In this document: positions 23,262 to 29,532 of the stretch, piece after piece
How the letters are laid out: every line of letters starts with the position of its first letter
Numbering within the stretch: the stretch's first letter is position 1
NCBI GenBank assembly: GCA_964416315.1
Contig: CAYQDR010000050.1
Coordinates: 1-30,614, forward strand
Length of the DNA: 30,614 bases
Reading direction: 5' to 3'
DNA from: CAYQDR01 sp964416315
Lineage (GTDB): Bacteria; Methylomirabilota; Methylomirabilia; Rokubacteriales; DASRDR01
Program-made: the position numbers and the translations under genes
The notes under the pieces: model-generated
What the model saw: only the letters and a program-made list of their open reading frames with translations
The model's database searches: none
What the model was told of the DNA's origin: nothing

Positions 23262-24815
23262 TCACACCGGCATGACGCCGTGCTTCTTCCAGGGACGTTC
23301 GACGCGCTTGCCGCGCGCCAGCTCGAGCGCCCGGATCACGACGGGGCGTGTCTCCCGCGGGTCGATCACGTCGTCGATCGCGGCGTGACCCGCCGCGACG
23401 TAGGGCCCCAGCATCTTCCGGAACTCCTCGATCAGACCCCGGCGCTCCCCCTCGGGGTCGCCCGCCGCGGCGATCTGCTTGCGGAAGATGATGTTGACGG
23501 CCCCCTCCGGCCCCATGACCGAGATCTCCGCGGTCGGCCACGCGACGATGAGATCCGGCTCGTAGGCCCGCCCGCACATGACGTAGTAGCCCGCTCCGTA
23601 AGCCTTCCGGACGACCACCGTCACCTTGGGGACCGTGGCCTCGGCCACCGCGTAGAGCATCTTGGCGCCGTGCCGGATGATCCCCTCCCGCTCGACTTTC
23701 GAGCCCACCATGAAGCCCGGCACGTCCTGGAGGAAGACGAGCGGGATGCCGAAGGCGTCGCAGAGCATGATGAACCGCGCAGCCTTGTCCGCGGCGTTGA
23801 CGTCCAGGACGCCGCCCAGGTGCATCGGCTGGTTGGCGACGATGCCGGCGCTGTGCCCGCCCATCCGGGCCAGGCCGACGATGAGGTTCTTCGCCCAGAC
23901 CGGCTTGAGCTCGAAGAACCGTCCCTCGTCCACGACCCGCTCGATCACGCGGTGCATGTCGTACGCGCGGCGTGGGCTGTCCGGGACGACGTCGAGGAGA
24001 CCCTCGTCCCGGCGGTCCACCGGGTCGTCCGTCGACACGTACGGGGGCGGCTGGAGATTCGAGGAGGGAAAGTAGCCCAGGTACTCCTTGATCACCCGGA
24101 TGCACGCCTTGTCGTCGGGGACCTCCAGGTCCGCGACACCCGAGATCTCCGTGTGGATCCGCGATCCCCCGAGCTCCTCCGGATCGATCTCCTCGCCGAC
24201 CACGGCCTTGACCAGCGGCGGGCCCCCGAGCGCCATGTGGCTCGTCCCCTTCACCATGGGCACGAAGTCGGCGAGCCCGGGGATGTAGGCCGTGCCCGCA
24301 GCTCCAGGGCCCATCATCGCAGCCACGAGCGGAACGACGCCCGAGAGGATCACCTCCTCGCGGAACAGAAAGCCGGAGGCGGCGAACCACCCGCCGCCCG
24401 CGGCCTCCTGGATCCGCGCCCCCGCGGAGTCGATCAGCCACACGAGCGGGACACGCTTGGTCAGCGCCATCTCGCGCACGCGGGCGCACTTGGTCTCCCC
24501 GGTGCGCCCCATCGAGCCCGCCATCACCGTGAAGTCATAGGCGATCACGCACGCCGGGCGCCCGTCGACGGTCCCGAACCCCGTGATCACGCCGTCGGCG
24601 GGGGTCTCCTTGCCGGCCATGGACGGATGGAGCGTGTGGTGGGTCCCGTGCGCCCCGATCTCGACGAAGCTGCCGGCGTCGAACAGGAGGTCGAGCCGCT
24701 CGCGCGCCGTCAGCTTCCCCGCTTCGTGCTGGCGGGCGACAGCCTCAGCGCCCCCCAGCTCGGCGAGCCGCGCGCGCTGGCGCCGCAGCTCCTCGATGAG
24801 CTCCCGCATCCCCAT
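23262..24815 (-). CDS. Acyl-CoA carboxylase carboxyltransferase (beta) subunit
   Basis: A 517-residue biotin-dependent carboxyltransferase of the PccB/MmdA family, moving carboxyl from carboxybiotin to an acyl-CoA such as propionyl-CoA. The N-terminal half has GKLTARERLDLLFDAGSFVE and the CoA-binding crotonase-like core (RVPLVWLIDSAGARIQE and GPGAAGTAYIPGLADFVPMV). The C-terminal half has the biotin-side glycine-rich segment (IVGLARMGGHSAGIVANQP) and VVVRKAYGAGYYVMCG. It ends with DPRETRPVVIRALELARGKR, the usual family C-terminus. The ATG at 24815 is followed by a second Met two codons later. The gene follows the DinB-fold gene by two bases, and the biotin carrier is 507 bases further upstream. 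No biotin carboxylase subunit is present in the window. Confidence 0.95.
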   Translation of the reverse strand: MGMRELIEELRRQRARLAELGGAEAVARQHEAGKLTARERLDLLFDAGSFVEIGAHGTHHTLHPSMAGKETPADGVITGFGTVDGRPACVIAYDFTVMAGSMGRTGETKCARVREMALTKRVPLVWLIDSAGARIQEAAGGGWFAASGFLFREEVILSGVVPLVAAMMGPGAAGTAYIPGLADFVPMVKGTSHMALGGPPLVKAVVGEEIDPEELGGSRIHTEISGVADLEVPDDKACIRVIKEYLGYFPSSNLQPPPYVSTDDPVDRRDEGLLDVVPDSPRRAYDMHRVIERVVDEGRFFELKPVWAKNLIVGLARMGGHSAGIVANQPMHLGGVLDVNAADKAARFIMLCDAFGIPLVFLQDVPGFMVGSKVEREGIIRHGAKMLYAVAEATVPKVTVVVRKAYGAGYYVMCGRAYEPDLIVAWPTAEISVMGPEGAVNIIFRKQIAAAGDPEGERRGLIEEFRKMLGPYVAAGHAAIDDVIDPRETRPVVIRALELARGKRVERPWKKHGVMPV

Positions 24816-24817
24816 GG

Positions 24818-25318
24818 TCAGCGCCCCGCGGTCGTGCGGTAGTACACGATGAGGTCCATCGGTGGCGGTGCGTGGCCGATCCGCGTCAGCATCGCCGCCA
24901 CCTCGCTCCGGTGGTGGGTGCCGTGGTTCACGACGTGCTGGATCATCTGCCAGAGCGCGCTCCGGTACGGCTGGCCATCGGTCGCCCGGTAGTCCAGGAC
25001 CCGTTCGAGGTCAGCACCGCCGAGGAATCGGCGGAAGTCCCGCTCGACCGCCTCCCAGCGCTGGCGCAGCGCGAGCACCGTCGGGTAGGCCTCGGCCCGC
25101 TCCATCTCGGTCGGAGAGACGCCGCGCCAGCGCGCGAGCCACAGCGCCTCGGCCCCCATGATGTGGACCAGCATCCCTCGGAGCGTCGGGAAGCTGAACT
25201 CCCGCCCGATCTCCTGCGTGAAGGTCTCGGACGACAGCGCGCCGACCGCATCCAGGAGGCGCCGGTTCGCCCAGTAGTTGTAATCGACCACCGGTTGGAT
25301 CGCGTCGCGAGCGAGCAT
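24818..25318 (-). CDS. DinB-family four-helix metal-binding protein
   Basis: A 166-residue protein with the DinB/YfiT fold. The opening VDYNYWANRRLLDAV and the three-histidine metal site are visible: His52 in LVHIMGAEALW, and His132 and His136 in NHGTHHRSEVAAML. Members bind a divalent metal; many are thiol (bacillithiol, mycothiol or glutathione) transferases or hydrolases, others are unknown. GGAGTGA precedes the ATG. It sits inside the carboxylase operon, four bases after the biotin carrier gene stop and two bases before the carboxyltransferase gene. This suggests a linked function, such as detoxifying an acyl or thiol by-product, but that is inference. Confidence 0.88.
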   Translation of the reverse strand: MLARDAIQPVVDYNYWANRRLLDAVGALSSETFTQEIGREFSFPTLRGMLVHIMGAEALWLARWRGVSPTEMERAEAYPTVLALRQRWEAVERDFRRFLGGADLERVLDYRATDGQPYRSALWQMIQHVVNHGTHHRSEVAAMLTRIGHAPPPMDLIVYYRTTAGR

Positions 25319-25322
25319 GGTG

Positions 25323-25538
25323 TCACTCCAGAAGGGCCACGACGTCCCCCTCCTGGACCGTCTGGCCCTCGGCGACCCGAACGGCCTGCACCACGCCCGC
25401 GCGCGGCGCCTCCACCGGGATCTCCATCTTCATCGACTCGAGAACGAGGATCGGGTCTCCCGCGGCCACACGATCCCCCGCCTTGGCGACGACCTGGAAG
25501 ACCACGCCCGTGATGTGTGCCCGCACCTCGTCGGCCAT
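25323..25538 (-). CDS. Biotin carboxyl carrier protein
   Basis: A 71-residue, free-standing biotinyl domain. The biotin attachment motif ESMKME places biotin on Lys37 of the hairpin turn, and the two flanking halves (GVVFQVVAKAGDRVAAGD and GVVQAVRVAEGQTVQEGD) show the internal two-fold symmetry of the fold. In larger enzymes this domain is fused to biotin carboxylase; here it stands alone. It would carry CO2 from a biotin carboxylase encoded elsewhere to the carboxyltransferase encoded downstream. The ATG lies just after a GAGGGGG stretch. Strand and spacing put it first in the carboxylase operon. Confidence 0.93.
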   Translation of the reverse strand: MADEVRAHITGVVFQVVAKAGDRVAAGDPILVLESMKMEIPVEAPRAGVVQAVRVAEGQTVQEGDVVALLE

Positions 25539-25619
25539 CCGCTCAAAGCCCCCTCTCGGTCGCCGTCACAACCGTTCGAGGAACCGCGTGTGAACTGCCC
25601 CCGCCCGGTCCCGAACACC

Positions 25620-25946
25620 CTAGCGCGCGTCCTCCCGCGGCCCGAGGCGGGCCACTTCGGCGTCGAGCATCCGCCACCGCCCGTCCGGTGCCTGAGCCCA
25701 TCGAGCCTGAACCACGACGGTCCGCGCGCCAACGTACTTGGTCTTGAAGACGTGATGCGCACCAATCCGGGCGTGCGCCACCAGCTCGAACTGGTGGAAG
25801 CCCTCCCGGAGAATCTGGTCGAGGAGGTCCGGGGGCTGGATCTCCGCCTCCGGGGTGAAGTCCTCCCGCGCAGCGGAGTCGCGCGCGAGGAGCCGCCACG
25901 CGTGCTCGCGGACCGCGGCCTCCAGCTCGGGCGGCCCTGGTGTCAC
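25620..25946 (-). CDS. Small protein of unknown function, coupled to a ferritin-like gene
   Basis: A 108-residue protein I do not recognise. The GTG start (25946-25944) overlaps the TGA of the upstream ferritin-like gene as GTGA, and GGAGGGGAGGA precedes it. An alpha-helical start (ELEAAVREHAWRLLARDSA) is followed by beta-like segments (QFELVAHARIGAHHVFKTKYVG, split here as two strands, then TVVVQARWAQAPDGRWRMLDAEVARL). Alternating strands ending in W-R-M-L-D-A-E suggest an NTF2-like or small alpha+beta fold, but no catalytic motif is visible. Translational coupling suggests it works with the ferritin-like protein. The open frame extends much further upstream but that part overlaps the ferritin-like gene and is not real. 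Confidence 0.65.
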   Translation of the reverse strand: MTPGPPELEAAVREHAWRLLARDSAAREDFTPEAEIQPPDLLDQILREGFHQFELVAHARIGAHHVFKTKYVGARTVVVQARWAQAPDGRWRMLDAEVARLGPREDAR

Positions 25947-26563
25947 TCCTCCCCTCCCGTGATACCGCCCCCCGCCGCCAGGAGCGTCCCGAGCTCCCGC
26001 ATCCACGTCTCGACCCTGACGCGACCCGCATCTGTGTCGGCCAGCGCTTCGAGAACGCGGACGCCGTCCGCCACGTGCTGCCGCTCCTCCCCGAGGCACC
26101 GCTCGAGGATCCGGCGGGTCGGGGGCTCGTAGATCGGGTTCGCACAGGCGAGGTGGGCGTCGTAGACCTCGACGAGATGGGGCTTCAGCACGCGGTAGAT
26201 CCCGGTCAGGCGCTCGAGCGTCTCCTCCCACCCCTCCCGGCTCTCCACGGCGTCCATGAATCGCACGAAGGCCTCGTTCGGGGGCTCGGAGACGTGGGCG
26301 AGCGCGCGCAGCTCGGGCAGGCGCTTCCCCCAGAGGTCGGCGTGCTGGGCACAGTCCCAGACCTGGCGCCCCATCAGGAGCTTGACCGGCAGCTCCGGCG
26401 TCAGCGCGATCCACCCGGCCAGCACGCGCATCATGCGCTCCTCCGCGTAACGATAGCGCCGGACGCGCCGTGCCGCTGCTTCGACGGACAGATGCCCCGC
26501 CAACTCACGCGTCGGATCCGATAGGGTCACGCGCTGCCCAAGGGACCGCCACGCCACGCCCAC
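25943..26563 (-). CDS. Ferritin-like protein with altered metal-ligand motif
   Basis: A helical protein of up to 206 residues that resembles its upstream neighbour. The first helix has RYAEERMMRVLAGW (38-51). The second has RQVWDCAQHADLWGKRLPEL (66-85), matching RQVWDESRHVEIY in the neighbour but with Cys71 where that protein has the ligand-type Glu88. The last helix pair ends with LGEERQHVADG, holding Glu160 and His163 in an E-x-x-H motif. Together these suggest a ferritin-like di-metal four-helix bundle with one changed ligand. The start is uncertain: the GTG at 26563 lacks a ribosome site, and an in-frame GTG about 11 codons later, before TLSDPTREL, is as likely. It overlaps the small downstream gene by four bases. 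Confidence 0.7.
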   Translation of the reverse strand: MGVAWRSLGQRVTLSDPTRELAGHLSVEAAARRVRRYRYAEERMMRVLAGWIALTPELPVKLLMGRQVWDCAQHADLWGKRLPELRALAHVSEPPNEAFVRFMDAVESREGWEETLERLTGIYRVLKPHLVEVYDAHLACANPIYEPPTRRILERCLGEERQHVADGVRVLEALADTDAGRVRVETWMRELGTLLAAGGGITGGEE

Positions 26564-26641
26564 GCCGGAGCGGCGGGAAGATTCGGTTGGGTGGCAAACA
26601 TGTCTCGGCGGGCCGGCCGGCGTCGGGACCCGGCCACGGCG

Positions 26642-27397
26642 TCAGTACACAGGGCTCCGCTGGGTCGTCTTGATCAGCCGCTGGATCTCCTCGTCCGTGA
26701 AGCCGGCCAGGCGACGATATTCCGTCGCGATGGCGATGGGCACCGCGTCGGGCGCGCCTTCGCGCCGGACCCCGCCGAGGTTGAAGCGCTCGTCGATCGA
26801 CTCTTGAAACTCGATCGCCCTGCGCCGTCGCTCGGGATCGCCCTCGGTCAGCTTGTTCAGCCAGTAGGAGCCCATCCGGACGTGCGTGATTTCGTCGGCG
26901 AGGACGTAGTCCACGGCGGCCGCGATCGTCGGATCGGGGAGGCGCTTGGCGATCTCGATGAGCTGGGCGAACACGTCGCAGGCCAGCCCCTCGAGACCCC
27001 GGTTGACCCCCGCCACCCGCGCCGCCGCGTCCTCGGCACACGCGCAACGCCAGAGGATCGTGCTCTCCGGAAACTCCCCGACGTAACCACCCAGGTGCTC
27101 GAGGAGCCTGATGTAGATTTCGACGTGGCGGGACTCGTCCCAGACCTGACGCGCCATGTCCATGGTGAACTCCCACGGCGCGTCCGGGAAATCGTAGACC
27201 GTGCGGCCCGCCCCCTCCATCGCCTGGAGCTCGCCGACCAGGATGCCGTGGATCCGCTCCCGGATGGACTCCTGCGAGGACAGGTCGGGGAACGCCGGGA
27301 GGCCCTGCGCCGTGCGGATCTCGCTGATCCGTCGCGCGCGCATGCGGACGAAGCGGTCCTCCCGCGCCAGCTTGTCGTAAGCGATCGGGCGCTCCAT
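26642..27397 (-). CDS. Ferritin-like (DUF455-type) diiron-fold protein
   Basis: A 251-residue protein resembling the DUF455 ferritin-like family. A full set of candidate di-iron ligands can be seen: Glu56 or Glu61 in GELQAMEG, the E-x-x-H pair Glu88/His91 (WDESRHVE), Glu136 (RGLEGLACD) and the second pair Glu169/His172 (ADEITHVRMG). Family members include the MiaE-like and other oxygen-using di-iron proteins, but the reaction of this group is not known to me. The ATG has no ribosome site; the -10 box lies only seven bases upstream, so the message is probably leaderless. It is followed by a paralogue 78 bases downstream. Confidence 0.82.
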   Translation of the reverse strand: MERPIAYDKLAREDRFVRMRARRISEIRTAQGLPAFPDLSSQESIRERIHGILVGELQAMEGAGRTVYDFPDAPWEFTMDMARQVWDESRHVEIYIRLLEHLGGYVGEFPESTILWRCACAEDAAARVAGVNRGLEGLACDVFAQLIEIAKRLPDPTIAAAVDYVLADEITHVRMGSYWLNKLTEGDPERRRRAIEFQESIDERFNLGGVRREGAPDAVPIAIATEYRRLAGFTDEEIQRLIKTTQRSPVY

Positions 27398-27404
27398 CGC
27401 CGCG

Positions 27405-27433
27405 ATTCTACCTCACCGAACCGAGCCGGGCAA
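27405..27433 (-). promoter_or_regulatory. Promoter of the DUF455-type gene, predicting a leaderless mRNA
   Basis: On the minus strand TTGCCC (27433-27428), 17 bases, then TAGAAT (27410-27405; five of six matches). Seven bases separate the -10 box from the ATG at 27397, so transcription should begin at or one base before the start codon. No ribosome site precedes the ATG. Confidence 0.6.
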
Positions 27434-27448
27434 CGGCAGATGTCGCGC

Positions 27449-27520
27449 CTAGAAGCCCGTCGGACTAAACCGGGCGTCATGCGCCAGCATTACCGCAACG
27501 CTCAGGGTGTTCCACTCCGA
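27449..27520 (-). other. Possible decayed coding fragment
   Basis: The minus strand reads SEWNTLSVAVMLAHDARF and then SPTGF up to a TAG at 27451-27449, without a plausible start. The stretch is protein-like in composition but has more A/T at third positions than its neighbours, so it may be the 3' end of a lost gene, perhaps of foreign origin. It abuts the hairpin cluster at 27521. I do not recognise the family and it could be chance. Confidence 0.25.
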
Positions 27521-27586
27521 GCGCCGGCTTTGCCGGCGCAACCTCCTCGGGGGGAGGTCCGGAAGGGGGGCGCAGCCCCCCTTCGG
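27521..27586. repeat. Three tandem hairpins downstream of livH
   Basis: First, GCGCCGGC (27521-27528) with GCCGGCGC (27532-27539), loop TTT. Second, ACCTCC (27541-27546) with GGAGGT (27553-27558). Third, GAAGGGGGG (27562-27570) with CCCCCCTTC (27576-27584), loop CGCAG. They begin six bases after the livH stop on the minus strand, so the third is met first by the livH transcript and is a likely terminator. The others may be part of a dispersed repeat. Confidence 0.6.
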
Positions 27587-27591
27587 GTGAG

Positions 27592-28473
27592 CTAGACGCG
27601 CTCCTTGAACTCGTGCCCCAGGAGTCCCTCGGGCCGGACCAGGAGCACGACGATGATGACGACGAACGCGAGCGTGTTCTTGAACTGGATCGTCACGTAG
27701 GCGCCGGTCAAGCTCTCGGCGACGCCCAGCACCAGCCCTCCCACGACGGCGCCGGGCAGACTGTTCAGGCCGCCCAGAACCGCGGCGGCGAACCCCTTGA
27801 GGAAGGGGTCCAACATGAAGAACGGGTCGAGCAGGAGCGCCGGCGCCAGGAAGACTCCCGCGACCACCCCGAGAGCCGATGCGACGCCCCAGGCAATCCC
27901 GAGAACCCGGCGCGTCGGGATGCCGAGGGTCTGGGCCGCCGGCAGGTTCTCGGACGTCGCCCGCATCGCCAGCCCCAGCCGTGTCTTCTGCACGAGGAGG
28001 TAGAGGAGGAGGCTCCCGATCACCCCGGCCGCGAACGTGCCGAGGGAGAGCTGGCTCACGAAGACGGGCCCGAGCTTCCAGGCCTTCGTGTCCGAGAGGG
28101 GGAACGGGAACCGGTCCGGCTCGGCGCCCCACTGGTAGACGATGAATCCCTGGAGGATCAGCGCCAGCCCCAGCGTCAGGATGATCTGGCCCAGGAGGTT
28201 GGCGCCCTGCCGCTGGGCCGGGATCAGGACCCCGAAGTAGAAGAGGATCGCGAGCAGGCCGCCGACCACGAGCGCCGCGAGGAACGCCACGGCGAATGGA
28301 TAGCCCTGGGTGACCAGGGCGAAGGCGACGAACGTCGCGAGCGTCGCCACGTCGCCGTGCGCGAAATTCAGAACCCGCGTCGAGCGATAGATGAGGACGA
28401 GCCCGAGGGCCACGAGGGCGTAGAGGCTTCCCGCGGAGAGTCCGGTCAGCGTGTATTGGATCAGTCGCGCCAT
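27592..28473 (-). CDS. livH: Branched-chain amino acid-type ABC transporter permease LivH
   Basis: A 293-residue inner-membrane permease of the LivH family with about eight hydrophobic spans. Typical segments are ALVALGLVLIYRSTRVLNFAHGDVATLATF near the N-terminus (given here as two adjoining parts: ALVALGLVLIYRSTRVL and NFAHGDVATLATF). The cytoplasmic coupling region includes RATSENLPAAQTLGIPTRRV and the C-terminal loop FLKGFAAAVLGGLNSLPGAVVGG. It would pair with LivM and need LivG/LivF ATPases and a binding protein, none of which are in the window. Liv-type systems also carry other acids, so the substrate is open; the adjoining acyl-CoA ligase hints at aromatic or fatty acids. The gene ends six bases before the hairpin cluster. 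Confidence 0.95.
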   Translation of the reverse strand: MARLIQYTLTGLSAGSLYALVALGLVLIYRSTRVLNFAHGDVATLATFVAFALVTQGYPFAVAFLAALVVGGLLAILFYFGVLIPAQRQGANLLGQIILTLGLALILQGFIVYQWGAEPDRFPFPLSDTKAWKLGPVFVSQLSLGTFAAGVIGSLLLYLLVQKTRLGLAMRATSENLPAAQTLGIPTRRVLGIAWGVASALGVVAGVFLAPALLLDPFFMLDPFLKGFAAAVLGGLNSLPGAVVGGLVLGVAESLTGAYVTIQFKNTLAFVVIIVVLLVRPEGLLGHEFKERV

Positions 28474-28547
28474 CGGCAGCTCACCGCGCCGGGCCGAGAG
28501 CCGAGAAGATCGAGGAGATGGTCAGTGCCATGGGCACCCGCTCGGCG

Positions 28548-29528
28548 CTACCGGAACGGCCAGAGCTGGAAATAGAGCCGCGTCTTCAGCCACCGGCCGG
28601 CCAGCCCGAGCGGCTCGAAGATCAAGACGACGAGGATCGTCAGCCCGAAGAGCACCGGGACGAACCACCGATAGTCGGCGAAGACGGTTGGCACCAGGAT
28701 CACGAACGCCGCCCCGAGGATCGACCCTTCGATGGAGGCAAGGCCGCCCACGATCACCGCGACGAAGAGCGTGATCGACTCCGCGACGTTGAAGGTCTGC
28801 GGCTCCAGGTGGCCCAGGAACTGGGCCAACAGACCCCCGTGGACCCCCGTGTAGAAGGACGACAGTGCGAATGCCAGCAGCTTGTAGCGCGTGAGGTTCA
28901 CGCCCATGACCTCGGCCGCGATGTCGCTGTCCCGGATCGCGACGAAGGCCCGGCCGACGTAGGACGAGATCAGGTTGTACGTGATCACGGTGAAGAAGAG
29001 CAGCAGCGCGAGATAGACGTAGTAGATCCAGACCTCCCGCGAGAGGCCGAGCGCCGGCGCGAGCCTGGGCACCGCGAGCCCGGATCGGCCCCCCGAGAGC
29101 AACTCCCAGTTGGCGAAGATCTGGTACACGGCGATGCCGAACCCCAGCGTCGCGATCGCCAGGTACGGACCCTTCAGGCGGAGCGAGGGGAAGCCGACCA
29201 GCACGCCGGCGAGCCCCGCGGCCACTCCGGCGCCGGCCAGCGCCAGGAGGAACGGCACGCCGAGCAGCTTGAGGTGCCCGAACGCGTAGGCCCCGATGGC
29301 GAGAAAGCCCGCCTGGCCGAACGAGATCTGGCCCGTGTACCCGATGAGGAGGTTCTGGCCCATGACGCCGATTGCGTAGAGGCAGACCAGGCTGGCGCGG
29401 ACGACCCACGCCGTCTGAGCGTACCAGGGAAGGGCCACGACGACGGCGAGCAGCGCGCCGAGGAGCACCCATGTCAGGCGCTTGCGCGCGAACCTCAGGT
29501 CGTCCTGGTAGCTTTCGACGAGGTCCAC
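28548..29528 (-). CDS. livM: Branched-chain amino acid-type ABC transporter permease LivM
   Basis: A 326-residue membrane permease and partner of LivH. The family signature GYTGQISFGQAGFLAIGAYA lies at about residues 64-83, and the coupling helix region reads GRAFVAIRDSDIAAEVMGVN. About nine to ten hydrophobic spans follow a charged N-terminal tail. The C-terminus, with the usual GLGG-like GGLASIEGSILGAAFV segment, is complete. The GTG start lies four bases after the stop of the acyl-CoA ligase gene, so the two are co-transcribed. LivH starts 74 bases after the livM stop. The order ligase, livM, livH on one strand is a common association in GC-rich soil bacteria. Confidence 0.95.
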   Translation of the reverse strand: MDLVESYQDDLRFARKRLTWVLLGALLAVVVALPWYAQTAWVVRASLVCLYAIGVMGQNLLIGYTGQISFGQAGFLAIGAYAFGHLKLLGVPFLLALAGAGVAAGLAGVLVGFPSLRLKGPYLAIATLGFGIAVYQIFANWELLSGGRSGLAVPRLAPALGLSREVWIYYVYLALLLFFTVITYNLISSYVGRAFVAIRDSDIAAEVMGVNLTRYKLLAFALSSFYTGVHGGLLAQFLGHLEPQTFNVAESITLFVAVIVGGLASIEGSILGAAFVILVPTVFADYRWFVPVLFGLTILVVLIFEPLGLAGRWLKTRLYFQLWPFR

Positions 29529-29532
29529 GCGA

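Noticed and set aside
21984..24842. Plus-strand frame of about 950 codons overlapping rpoD and running opposite the carboxyltransferase
   Set aside because: It runs through the rpoD terminator and palindrome, and is Arg/Pro/His-rich; the rpoD and carboxyltransferase frames explain the sequence.
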